A DNA stretch of 64,000 bases. Source: Trichuris trichiura (lineage: Eukaryota; Nematoda; Enoplea; Trichinellida; Trichuridae). The position numbers and the translations under genes were made by a program. Below, in pieces: positions 34,301 through 44,130 of the stretch. Numbering within the stretch: the stretch's first letter is position 1; each line of letters begins with the position of its first letter. The notes under the pieces were generated by a model. That model was not told the DNA's origin and did no database searches. It saw only the letters and a list, made by a program, of their open reading frames with translations. The stretch is from NCBI GenBank assembly GCA_037903355.1, contig JBAJFE010000014.1, forward strand, positions 6,758,001 through 6,822,000, written 5' to 3'.

Positions 34301-37300
34301 TATTACTTTCCTACGCTACTTATTACTGCTGAAGTGTTGATTGGGACAATCTCCTGCCGCATGATCCTCCAGGGCCCCCTCCAGGGCATCCCTGGCTTCC
34401 AGGGCTCCCCTGAAATCTCCCAGGGCCCCCCAGGGGGGCCCCAGGGCCCACGTTGAGAAACACTGCTCTAGGGCTAAGAGACAACGTAGCGTCCCTTACC
34501 CTTCATGAGAAAGTAAAAGTCCTAGATCTTTTGAAAAGCGGATTGTCATGTGCCGAAGTGGGCCGCAAGATAGGGAAGAATGAATCCAGCATTCGTACAG
34601 TAAAACCGAAGAAAGCTGAGATTCAAGGAAATGTGTATTCTGACCCTTCATTTTGGCTTCTTTTGTACGGATTTTCTGTGTCCCGTTGAATAAACTTTTA
34701 TTAATAAACTTTTCTTAATAAAATGTCCGTAGCTTTCGGGTCCGAACTTGACCCGTCATCAGCGGTCTAAGGATTGACGTATGACTAAAGTGTACTAGTA
34801 ACGTGCAACGTCTGTAGCTGTTTAAAGGCCAGTGTTTTAAAGTGGGCCTTGTAGTTCTTCTCTTTGTCCGTCAGCAGTTCGAGCGGGTGAATCAAATTTA
34901 ATTGAGCGAGCAACATTTCGAGCGGGTTACAATATTCGTCCATATTTCATTTATTTCCGCTCCATTATCTCGGTTGTAGGTTGTATTGTTTCTAATATAC
35001 AGAGCTTCCTTGATTTTTCGTAAGCGCACATTCTTTTCATAACATAAAACTTTTGCACCAAGGCTTAGATTGCAATGTGATGCGTGTTCCACGACAGCCG
35101 AGGATAGGAAGTTCTGACCCTTCATTGGAGAAAAGAGCTGCTGTAGTTCGCAACAAAGTCCTCGTGAAGGCCGAAAAACCGCTAAGCATTTGGATAGAGG
35201 ATATGTCGCGGAAGAATGTCCCCGTCGACGAGAAAGTTATTCGGGAGAAAGCGCTGAGCTTATAGTAGCACTTCTCTGGCGTGGTTGCAGAGAATGAGAG
35301 AAAAAGGTTTACTGCTAGCAAAGGATGGCTAGCAAAATACGTGAAGCGCTTCAACCTTAAGAACTTAAAGATCACTGGGGAAACGGCATCGGCTTATTTC
35401 ATAGCCGCCTCGACGTTCTCGAAAAAATTCAAGGGGACAGGACGAAATACGCAGCCGGAATATAAGCTGTATAGCCCTTTTCGTAGGGTAGCCTATATAA
35501 CGCGGAATTCAACTTAACGCAGTAAAATGCCCAAAATGTTGGACGAATTACCCGCGGATAACGAGGGATGCCTGAGTCGGCCCTCGTTATCCGCGGTTAA
35601 GTCGTCCAACATTTTGAGCGTTTTACCGCGTTATATAGGATATCCTATGAAAAAAGCCAAATAGCTTATATTCTAGCCGCGTACCTCGCCCTGCTCCCTA
35701 GAATTCTTTCCAGAACTGTTGTCATCCCTGGTGGTGCTTCGAAGCTTGGTACTACTGAATCTAGTTACGAGATAATGACATCAATGAAACTGCGCTTGTC
35801 CAATCAGGTTAGCCATCAGAGTCCAGGCCGTTAGATACAAGAAAGGATGAAAGTAAGATGCTCTTTCTTTAAACGCCTGGGAAGCGCCTTGCTTTAATGA
35901 GCTAAGCGATGTACTGGTGCGCGGAATGGCTACAGAGCAGGGGAATTATAGAATACAGAGGCGCACTTAAGCAGAAACACCGAACAACGCATCGAACACG
36001 TCCACATAGAACAAAATGTTTAGGGCATAGATTCTCAAAGTGGGCGATATTGCCCCTGGGGGACGATGAGAGAGCACAGAGGGGCGATGGGAACTTCGTG
36101 CGGGGGCGTTGAGAATCGCATAAGAGGAACTCTGGCAGAATTATCCCTAGCGCAGGAGGGCTATCAAAAAAATCTTCGTAAGAAGGGTCTTTCTTAACTC
36201 GCCCTCAACAGAAGTGGCGGCGGCAACTTCAAAGGAGGCCAAGTGAGGATGGAGGGCGCAATGGAACAATGGCGTTTTTTTAGCTCAACTCCGCCAGAGG
36301 TGGAGGTGGCAAATTCAAAAGCATTATGGGAAAACAGGCGGCAAGTTATGGGCTGCTGTAGAAAACTTCCTTATTGCGTCTCCATCATCTTATCTAGCAG
36401 AATGCGCATTCAGCACGGTTACGGAACTGTTAAGTAGCAAGAGAAGTCGGCTGGATATAGTGAATCAAGGCGACCTTAGACTGATGGTAACAAAGATGCA
36501 GCTAAACATAGGCAACTTGCTCGTACTACATCAAACACACCCATCACATTGAGTAGTTTCCGTTCATGTGCAGTCGCAAACTTGCGTTATAGTTTCTTTT
36601 GTATCTTTTTGCTTAAGCGTTTTCACTTCAATCTGGTTCCCTATTACTAGATTTTTGTTTCTTGTGGGTAAAAAACAGATATACGCACATTGATCACTGT
36701 TTTCGGGAAAGACTAATGAATGCTTCTTGCTTATGGGACTCCATGTTCTGAAAAATGTGGGAGGAGATATGAACGGCAAACAGAAATTTTCCCATCATAA
36801 AATGGTTGGTGGATAAGCAGGAGTGATATAGTACGTCTACCACGTGACGAAGAGTAAAAGTCTTTCTGCAAAATTTTCTCTTGAGTAGTGGTATTGCAAA
36901 AATTTTCCCACCGGGGGCGAAGGAGGGAAAAGTTTGAGAACCTAATGACCTCCTGGCTACGCCGCGTCCTACCTTCCAGCCAATCAGCGGACCCAAAATT
37001 GACCAATCAGAATTCGGAGGCACTAGCGCTTGGGAACCTTCACAGGGGGCGATGGAGCGAAAAATTTGAGGACCTATGGTTTAGGGCATCATGAGTCAAT
37101 TTACCCACTTTCTGTAGGTGGGCGCAGATCTGGAGAACAGCTAGTCCTATGGTTTCTTGAACTTGTTGGTAGCGAAACGTCTCGCCTTAAAATGTTAGGC
37201 TCCTCAGCTGCCGAAGCTTTATTTAAAGACATTGTTATAGGGAACTGTCTCGCCCTTTTCTTCGCTTCATCAAAGCCGTTATTCCTCGTGTAACCATGAT

Positions 37301-40300
37301 GAGACGTTCCATGGATAGATAGTATTCAGCAACCGTATCCCTTAGGCCAGTCATTCCCAATGGGGGCCCCTGGGCCCCCTTGGGGGCCCTGTGGGAGTCC
37401 AAGGGGGTCCTGAATGCTAAGGGGGCCCTTGGGAATCCCCGGTTGTGAAAATGAGAATACCAGCCTGGATTTTGGATCCATATTCAAACGCTAACGAAGC
37501 AGAGACATTTTTGCAAGAAGAGCTGATTGAGCTGCAAGCCAATGAAGAACTGAAGCCTAAGTTTAAGAGTGGCTACAGTCATTTCTGGTCGCAGCATCAA
37601 ATTGCGACACTTTACCCTGAATTATGGAAGATCATTAAAAAGTACCTCGTGCCGTTTCCTTCTTCTTATTTGGTTGAACGTGGGTTCAGTGCCGCAACAG
37701 ATCTTTTGGTTAAAAAAAGAAACAGGCTACAAATAGCGCAGCGTGGAGACTTAAGATTGCTGCTAACGAATATGGAACCTGACGTAGAAAAATTGGTATT
37801 AGGGCACCAGCTTCAGCCACCACACTGATTTGCCAACATAGCCAACTTTTCCTACTTGTTAAAGTCAAATAGTAAACTTGAATGCAATAATACGGAGTTC
37901 GGAGAACCGACGTCCAGCATGATCAACGCATAATACTGTTGTTGTTAACAAGGCGACAAGTACAACAAAAAACAGACGTAGAATTCGACCGTGTGCGGTA
38001 AAAGCGCGTTGAAGTTTCTAACAAACCATTTTCATACACTGCGACTGAAGCGTTAAGTGCCAGTTAGTCGCAAGAGAAAAAGAGCGGTTTACTCCCGTTG
38101 TAAATAAGAAAACGCAGCAGTACCCAAACGATCAGGGCTTTCACAACCCAACTGGATCCGTCGTCAGCGATAGGACACAAGCTATGGGCGAAAGGGAGCA
38201 CTTAGCTAGTTTCATCGTTAGCGACAGGCCTTGTACCCTGTTGCTGACGACGGAACCAGTTGAGTTCCGAAAGCTCCTATCGTTTGTATGCTCTTACCTT
38301 CTTTGACTTACAATGGGAATAAACGACTCTTTTTTCTTATGATAAAACTGCTAGACCGTATAAAAACGTTCCATCTTCATGTGAGGTAGTCTTTGCAAAT
38401 CTTGACTACAAATCCAATAAATCTTAATAGGAAACTTTTGTCACACGAACCCATTTTCAAGACGAAAGTTTGGCAGCTGAGCGTGGAAGAAGTTTCGACC
38501 AATTCCATATGACTAAGGAACCTTTTTGACCTACGTTCATTCACTCGGCAAAGAAGAGCAGTTACAGGTCGTCTGAAATACTTAGACCACGCGACTGAAA
38601 AACACTGCACACGTGTCAGGAATTAGATTTAGATTCATTACTGCCTCTTCCATATGGCACAGACCAGTGCAAAAATCGAACTTTTAAATTGAAGAGTTTT
38701 AAAATGCAGATTAAAAGTTCGCTGTCCGGTTTTCACCAGATCGAAAAGACAACAGCAAAATTCATTGTTGAAATCTTCGGTAAACTGCGTGTCACAGGTA
38801 CTCTAATAAACGCGAAAGAACCTAGGGCGAGAAAAGAGAAAAGCACAACCACGCAAGAACGGGAGGGGGCCCTGAGGAGATGTGCGTCTCGAAAGGGGGC
38901 CCTGGCGCAGAAAAGGTTGGGAATCACTGCCTTAGGCCATTTCCCTGCTGGAAAATACTGAAACGCTTTTGCAGCGTCCAATCTGAGTCTTTAAGCTCTT
39001 GTATCTTCCATAACGTCGTCGCTGCCCGTAGGCGATTGCATCAGTTCCTCGAGTTCCTCGTTAGTGAACGATTCTCCACAATCTTCTATGTGCTCCCTGA
39101 CATCGTATTCTATCATGTCGGAGAAGCCATCACTTCCCAACTCCTTGGCGATATTCACTACTTCTATGACCTCCTCATCGATGGCACCTAACGCCTCGCA
39201 TTCACTGACTGCGTTTCCCCACAAACGCTTCCAACAACCACTAACTGTTCTAGGTTTTATCTCGTGTACCGCCGTGTAAAAGATGCCGCCGCTATTTCAC
39301 GCCGGACAAAACGCGTTGTGTAGAACCCGCAGATAACGAGAGTCGACTGTATTTGCATAGTGCGAATATTTGGTGTACATCTGGCCTAAACACAGTATAC
39401 ATCGCTTATAAATAGGATATTTGCGATATACAGGATCTAGAGCCATACGTGCACTACCTATTGTTAACATCTGCCGACAGGACATACAGCAAAACTCTCG
39501 AAGTTGACCACTCCTATACGATGACCGCCTCCCTAAGTTGACCGAATTTTGGCCAGTTGATTTGTCCGCACGTTAATAAGCGCAAGGACAACCAACCCCT
39601 ATGCGTTGACCACCTCCGTAAGTAGGAAGTTGACCGCTTTAGCCGTGACGTCGCATATGGACGCAATGCAAGTTTGCTCTCTGTAAGTTGACCACCTCAG
39701 TTTGCTCTGTGTCAGCCGCTATCAGCTGTTAACCGTCATTGCCTCAATGTGCTATTACTCAACGTAGCGAAATTTTTCATTACCGTGCATTGGAAATTCC
39801 TGATTACAGAACTGATTCCGTTGCTTTGACGACGCTTTCTTCATGCTTGCCAGCGCAGCTGGCCCGTTTCCTCAATTACATAACCTCCAAGCTACGCGTT
39901 GGCAGCATTCACCTATTGAGCGAAATAAGACGAATCGAGCATAATTGCATTCGTTTGCGTTGAGCTCAGCTCTATTTATTCGTTTTGCTATAGGCGTGCG
40001 TCAAGTGGCCTTAACGTGTCTTCGCGTGTAAAGATCGTCCGGCTTACGTAGTAATAGATGCGCTAGTAGCTACCAAGCTGGCCGCAGCTTGCCCTATTGC
40101 CAAACGGAAAGAGTCGAGAGAGTTGGCGCAGAAAAATGCTCACAGATGTTGAGCGAGGTAGCCAGCGCGGAGCTCACCCTTACCGCTTATGTCTGTAGCA
40201 AGAACAAGCACCAGACTGGAATTGACACCTTTTTCGGCAAACATTGTAGCCCCTTAAGAGCTTATGCATGATTTTGCAATGTTATTTTTATGCATCTCGC

Positions 40301-43300
40301 CGTTTAATAGACGTTCGATTGATGCTGTGCAATAGAATAAAACGCATACACATGCTAATCTATTCAGCCGAGCCACTTATACCCACTTCCTATATGTTGA
40401 CCACCTCCTATGTTGACCAGTCTTCCCCAGTCCGTTGGGTGCTCAACTTATGGGGGTTTTACTGTACTTATGTCATACATAGTATTCGTGTGGTATACTG
40501 CATGTGTACCGTAGAGACACTAGATATTACAAACATCTTTGTTATAAGCAATGTGTATCATGTGCATGCTGTAGGCGCGATATACAATTGCTCTGTGCAA
40601 CATTGTGCACCATAAACGCTACATGTGTGACTTAAAACAAATTTAGGGTCTAGTCCGAATTCGGCCCTCCGTCGGCTGCGGGCCGAATTCGGACTAGACC
40701 CAAATAAGTTTTATATCATTGCAGATGGTTGGAGAGCGGGAAGACCAGCGACCGCTATGAGCGAAAGAACCAGGTTCTTGTCCGGACTAGACGGACGGTG
40801 TCAGGTTAGACACCGCAGCGTCTTTCCGGGAACTTTCCGAACAACCCTCGTATTTTCTGACTGTATAGTTAGTACACGTATCTTCTATGTACTAAGCACG
40901 CTGGATTTACACCGAGTAAATTGTATATGTGAATGCAGGTGTGGCGATAGGACCAATTGCTTCTAGGCCAAGTTGACTAGAAGACAAGCTGGATAGATAA
41001 AGTTGCATTGCTCCGGAAAAATAAAAACACTGAGCAGACTGCGCGCAGTCTGCTCAGTGTTGGCCTGCTACAGTCGGCGCGCAGGTGTTCAGTGTATACT
41101 GTACAATAAATCCGCCACAGAACAATAGCCTCTTAGGTCATGCCATCACGGGTCATCAGCAATGCAAGTATGAATGATCACAATGCGGCGAGGTAATAGG
41201 AAAATGCTGTCACGGATGGGCAAATTCCGGGCATGAACATTCGAACACCGGTCTAAATTGTTATTAAGGCACGGAACTTCATGACAAACCCTTCGTACGG
41301 TAGGATTCCAAGCTCCGGAGTAATCTTGATCATAAACGGGTCCCGTCGTAAAAAAAGTTTGTCATGAAAACTTAAGTACTTGCTACCAATGGCTAAGGCA
41401 CAATATGAAAGAATGGTAACGGAGGTAACAACTGGAGACCATGTTTTCAAATACTAAAATATAACGATCATGCATTTCTGCAATAAAATTAATGGAATTA
41501 CGACATTCTTTTCAAGCTGATGATACAATGCCTACATAATAGATAGAACTGAAGCGAAGGATGCGGATGCTGCTATGTGTAGTTTTCGTGCACACTTATG
41601 CAACGAGGGAAGAACACGTAAAATAAGAAAATTATTAAACGAACAAGAGATGTACATGGATTTTTCCTGTTTGTATTTGCCCATAAAACGAGTCAAAAAA
41701 GTGAAAAAAACTTTAATGTCGTTCAAGGTATGAAAAACCAAACAAAAGTCTGGCGAAGCTTTCGGCTCGTACTTGAGCCGTCGTCAGCGCACGCAGGAGT
41801 AGCCCTCCCACCGAGTTTTATCTCAGGAGTAGCTCCTCCACCTTTCCGAGCCGCGTGTGTGCCTGTTTGGTCGAACCTTGACCTTTCGAGGCTATACAGT
41901 CTAGGAAGTTGCTCCGAAGCTGATCCAGCCGTGTGTGTATAGCCTCGACAGGTCAAGGTTCGACCAAAGAGGCACGCACACGGCTCGGAAAGGTGGAGGA
42001 GCTACTCCTGAGATAAAACTCGGTGGGAAGGCAACTCCTGCGTGCGCTGACGACGGCTCAAGAACGAGCCGAAAGCTTCGCCAGACTATTGTTTGGTTTT
42101 TATGCCCTTGAACGACATTAAAGTTTTTTTCACTTTTTTGACTCGTTTTATGGGCAAATTCAAACGGGAAAAATCCATGCGCATCTCTTGTCCAACAACC
42201 AAACCCGTTACAAACCATACGCCTTTATAAAATTATTAAACATTACAAAAGCAAGACTAGAAGCCTCATGTCAGACAAACTGGTGCGGTATTACCGTTAA
42301 ACTCAATTAAATTTTTAAAGCTGAGTTAACACAAACAAAAGATCATTCGCCGCAAGCAAGATACTAACGGCACAGAAAGCCGTTTTCAGCAAGCACAACT
42401 CGATTATCAACTGAGACAAAGGAGCGTAAGTCAGCCACATGTGATCAAAGTTGACGAAGTAAAATTTTCTCTGCACGGCAGGTGCTGCATGCGGTTTTTC
42501 CTCTATGCACATCCGACTTCACCTGTCTAACCCTAAAGTTCGAGTGCTGAAGGTGGAAAGAGGTGTCTCCAAAAGCCTCAAACACGGGGAAACAAAACAA
42601 ATTCTTGCTTAGAAACGAAAAGCTTATGGATCAACTCTTATCAAGCATGCCAGCTTCAACTGAAATATTCAATCAGTGTTCGCTGAAAGAATAAGTATTA
42701 ATAAAGTACATTGGTATATTTCATCTTTGCCCAGTGAATTACGGTGGGAGTTATCAAAGGAACGAACCATACCTCTACGAAGATAAAGCATTCCTGAGAA
42801 AGGCGTTTTTTGTAAACCTAAATTTTGTAAAGTGACTATCACTGCTTAGTACGGGAGGCATTGTTGACAATACCCACACTAGGAAAATAAGCCCCGAAAA
42901 TATATCAGCAGGAGGAAATAACATGTACTGATTGTAACAGTACGAACGAGACGACGAAAACAAACCCTACAAAAAGTAGAGATAATGCGCGTACAACGTA
43001 TTCATTGTTTCGCTCCATAGTTTGGTGACGCCACTCATATTGCTAGGGCGCGTGTCGTCTCTGAAGATTTTTGAATTAAGTAGTCCCCTTTTTTGGATAG
43101 CGATAAAGAAACTACTGCAAGGCTGTCGTAAAAGTGAACTTTCATGAAGCCTAACCTGGATGTGGTGGTTATATTGCGAATCGAAAACTTGCATTTGTTA
43201 GGTGCACTCGAATTCTTATACCGATCTTCAGTCACGGTTTTTCACGTTATTTTGCATGCCTGTAACTAAACTACACTAGCAAACCAAAATGCACGCAAAA

Positions 43301-44130
43301 CTTTCGTTATACTTTTTCTCTAGCAATTTGCTCGGGCATTCATTGCTAGGGACTTTGCGTGGATTACTTACAGATATACACGATAACAGGAAAAGCCGTG
43401 AGTGAAGAGTAGTGCGAGTGCACCGTATCCCGCTGAAAAATACCCAATGTTCAGTCTACGGAGATTATCACATTAATCACGTTAAACGCTCAGTCTCTAG
43501 GTAAGGTGCACCAAACATATTTACTTACAATAACGATCTCCTTTCCCGAAGCCAAATCAATGCGCACTAACAAGTTATTCACTGATTTTTCGTCATGGTC
43601 CTCACGAACACAGTATATACCATTCTGAAAGGAATGGGCACTGAAATAGCGTGTACCAAATATACACAATCAAACCAGTGCAAGAAAACCGTCGGCATAA
43701 CGACTTCTACGATCGGACTCGGTGATACACACTGGCAGTTGATTATGCGCAGACTGTTTGTAGAAATGGTTGTCACTGGCGCTTACAAAATATAACGATC
43801 CGCTGTGGACAAAGAAAGAGCCACCACCATATTCATGCACTGAGCTACGAACGCTGTAGTCCGATGGGGTCCATTCCAACGTTTCACCCCCAACAATTTT
43901 TGAACAAACAACACCACGCCCTCCTTCGTGTAACCGCCGTTCCAGCCAGTAAACAATTCCTAGTTTGAAGAATTGAATGAGTAAACGAATCTATCAAGGA
44001 TGTATTAACAACCTTTTCCAGCTTCAGTTGGGTCTACTCGAAGCTCGAGAAAAACTCGGCTGATGCTCGTGACATACGAGCTTGTAATGCTTGATTCCCA
44101 GAGACCGTATGGTCCAACCCGTGAAGCCAT
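27034..44130 (-). CDS. S9-family serine peptidase (prolyl-oligopeptidase clan, S9C-like), 13 exons, 652 aa
   Basis: Cytosolic-type peptidase with an N-terminal beta-propeller gating a C-terminal alpha/beta hydrolase. Exons on the minus strand: 44130-44013, 43959-43676, 43624-43529, 31218-31132, 31083-31009, 30593-30488, 30420-30299, 28355-28194, 28140-27997, 27949-27753, 27697-27352, 27302-27221, 27173-27034. All phases agree and give 652 residues, the usual size. The start [16 protein letters not shown] is the family N-terminus; no signal peptide is seen. Propeller marks: VYWLERR, VHEYGGG and [10 protein letters not shown]. Catalytic Ser497 in GRSAGGF, Asp578 in GTDDKIVP, His610 in GEGHGYR. 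Intron 3 is 12.3 kb and full of transposons. The closest named relatives are bacterial and metazoan acylaminoacyl/dipeptidyl-peptidase-like proteins; the exact substrate cannot be read from sequence. Confidence 0.93.
29480..29676 (-). other. Exon-like open segment in S9 peptidase intron 7
   Basis: Open for 65 codons after a plausible AG acceptor. It contains [15 protein letters not shown], similar in pattern to [17 protein letters not shown] in the next accepted exon (28355-28194). Including it breaks the phase (197 nt, out at phase 2 where phase 0 is needed). It may be a relic of a duplicated exon, an alternative exon with another partner, or chance. Confidence 0.3.
30299..31218 (-). CDS. 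S9 peptidase exons 4-7: propeller
   Basis: Four short exons: 31218-31132, 31083-31009, 30593-30488 and 30420-30299. Each has GT-AG borders and agreeing phases. Family marks are [20 protein letters not shown] across the exon 4/5 junction, [20 protein letters not shown] in exon 6 and [16 protein letters not shown] in exon 7. No ORF longer than about 40 codons marks these exons, so they are easy to miss. Confidence 0.92.
31219..32472. other. S9 peptidase intron 3, proximal part
   Basis: No repeat or domain recognised. A 94-codon plus-strand frame (31609-31893) overlaps open minus-strand frames and has no known motif, so I do not call it a gene. Confidence 0.3.
32866..33608. mobile_element. Non-autonomous hAT MITE, family a (743 bp), TSD CTCTAGGG
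   Basis: Perfect 14-bp termini CAGGGGTGGGGAAC and GTTCCCCACCCCTG. The octamer CTCTAGGG is at 32858-32865 and 33609-33616. Other copies at 53249-53890 and about 55730-56197 share GGGCCG and GTTTATAAGACC blocks at the ends and a CATTTCACTGAAT stretch inside. No transposase. Confidence 0.9.
33617..34465. mobile_element. Non-autonomous hAT element, family b (849 bp), same TSD CTCTAGGG
   Basis: Termini CATAGTTTCTCAACC and GTTGAGAAACACTG, with GGCCCCC-rich subterminal sequence. CTCTAGGG flanks it at 33609-33616 and 34466-34473. It therefore sits directly against family a and shares one copy of the duplication. No transposase domain recognised. Confidence 0.9.
34653..35111 (-). mobile_element. 5'-truncated PLE fragment with 15-bp TSD
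   Basis: Flanked by TTCTGACCCTTCATT at 34638-34652 and 35112-35126. The minus strand carries the last about 60 residues of the Penelope polyprotein ([17 protein letters not shown], ending in CCSLN) and the 3' untranslated part. Truncation at the 5' end with a 15-bp duplication is the expected product of target-primed reverse transcription. It interrupts the transposase frame of Tigger B. Confidence 0.88.
34727..34765 (-). ncRNA. Small hammerhead ribozyme variant in the nested PLE fragment
   Basis: Minus strand: CCG, CTGATGA, perfect stem CGGGTC...GACCCG, GAAA, GCTA, CGG. The core is canonical, stem I can form from CCG/CGG and stem III is reduced. It lies at the 3' end of the PLE fragment. 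Confidence 0.76.
36026..37078 (+). pseudogene. hAT element, family c (1053 bp), TSD GTTTAGGG
   Basis: Termini CATAGATTCTCAAA and TTTGAGGACCTATG. GTTTAGGG lies at 36018-36025 and 37079-37086. At 36330-36545 the plus strand retains a hAT C-terminal dimerisation segment ([37 protein letters not shown]), so this derives from an autonomous ZBED-like hAT. The rest of the transposase is gone. Confidence 0.85.
37348..38929 (+). pseudogene. hAT element, family d (1582 bp), TSD CCTTAGGC
   Basis: Termini CAGTCATTCCCAA and TTGGGAATCACTG. CCTTAGGC lies at 37340-37347 and 38930-38937. An open frame at 37445-37828 encodes the C-terminal about 125 residues of a ZBED5/SCAND3-like hAT transposase ([54 protein letters not shown]). 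This is the best preserved hAT protein segment in the window. The zinc finger and catalytic Asp/Glu region are missing. A PLE foldback occupies about 38060-38345. Confidence 0.87.
38070..38345. repeat. PLE foldback carrying two outward-facing hammerhead-like motifs
   Basis: Inverted arms of about 90 bp (about 38080-38170 and 38248-38340) around a spacer of about 75 bp. The right arm holds CTGACGA, perfect stem CGGAAC...GTTCCG, GAAA, GCTCC on the plus strand (38243-38279). The left arm holds the same on the minus strand with a poorer stem (38137-38171). Nested inside hAT d. Confidence 0.65.
39487..40464 (+). mobile_element. Tigger-derived internally deleted element (978 bp)
   Basis: TA on both sides; termini CAGCAAAACTCTCGAAGTTG and CAACTTATGGGGGTTTTACTG. 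On the plus strand a decayed transposase start ([14 protein letters not shown] near 40070) runs into a C-terminal stretch ([14 protein letters not shown] near 40190-40240), so the catalytic middle is deleted. Matches 19772-20735 inverted, and the ends of Tigger A. Confidence 0.75.
40646..40701. repeat. Perfect 22-bp inverted repeat with 12-nt loop
   Basis: Arms 40646-40667 and 40680-40701 (GGGTCTAGTCCGAATTCGGC C...) are exact complements. No known family terminus recognised. TTT precedes the left arm and AAA follows the right arm. Confidence 0.75.
41026..41061. repeat. Perfect 36-bp palindrome without loop
   Basis: AACACTGAGCAGACTGCG is followed directly by its complement. It is preceded by an AATAAA-like AAAATAAAA run. 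No family assigned. Confidence 0.8.
41753..41790 (-). ncRNA. Small hammerhead ribozyme variant, left arm of foldback
   Basis: Minus strand: GCG, CTGACGA, stem CGGCTC...GAGCCG, GAAA, GCTT, CGC. Canonical core, stem I GCG/CGC, reduced stem III. Confidence 0.72.
42044..42081 (+). ncRNA. Small hammerhead ribozyme variant, right arm of foldback
   Basis: Plus strand: GCG, CTGACGA, stem CGGCTC...GAGCCG, GAAA, GCTT, CGC. Nearly identical to the minus-strand copy in the other arm, and it faces away from it. Confidence 0.72.
42220..43528. other. S9 peptidase intron 3, distal part
   Basis: 43330-43460 carries a weak copy of the PLE terminus family (TTGCTAGGGACTTTGC, GGAAAAGCCGTGAG). The remainder is unassigned; the open minus-strand frames near 43000 have no domain. 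Confidence 0.35.
43529..44130 (-). CDS. S9 peptidase exons 1-3: N-terminus and first propeller blades
   Basis: Exon 1 (44130-44013) runs from ATG to GGAAAAG. Exon 2 (43959-43676) encodes [32 protein letters not shown] and RYADGFLAL. Exon 3 (43624-43529) encodes [19 protein letters not shown] and ends ...KEIVI at a GTAAGT donor. It joins exon 4 12.3 kb away as [16 protein letters not shown], which is contiguous in the family, so no exon is missing from the long intron. Opposite-strand open frames are shadows. Confidence 0.93.

Larger units (their letters stand above)
32473..35574 (+). pseudogene. Tigger-type transposon B with two hATs and a PLE fragment nested in its ORF
   Basis: TA precedes the left terminus CAGGCCGCCCTCGTTATCC; the right terminus CCGCGGATAACGAGGG lies at 35554-35574. 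The transposase starts at ATG 32820 ([15 protein letters not shown]). After the hATs it resumes at 34474 and, past one extra C, reads [20 protein letters not shown] with [14 protein letters not shown] (pogo-type HTH). It then continues beyond the PLE insertion at 35112 ([20 protein letters not shown], then [19 protein letters not shown], the CENP-B-like domain). The DDE domain is deleted: the sequence jumps to the 3' end near 35410. Without insertions the element is about 1 kb. Confidence 0.85.
35575..39349 (-). pseudogene. Tigger-type transposon C, tail to tail with B, split by two hATs
   Basis: The 5' terminus lies at 39349 next to TA (CAGTCGACTCTCGTTATC on the minus strand). At 39270-38991 the minus strand encodes only the acidic C-terminal part of a Tigger transposase ([30 protein letters not shown]). 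The sequence then continues, through insertions at 37348-38929 and 36026-37078, to a 3' end that meets Tigger B at 35574/35575 with CAGTCGGCCCTCGTTATCC. Without the hATs about 1.1 kb remain, so it is an internally deleted derivative. No TA separates B from C. Confidence 0.8.
41641..42192. repeat. 550-bp foldback with two outward-facing hammerhead variants
   Basis: Arms of about 245 bp (41641-41902 and 41937-42192) are highly similar inverted copies, including the tip GAGGCTATAC. Each arm holds a hammerhead-like core, at 41753-41790 on minus and 42044-42081 on plus. The AATCCATG outer ends also pair. This is the largest foldback in the window and lies in peptidase intron 3. Confidence 0.8.
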
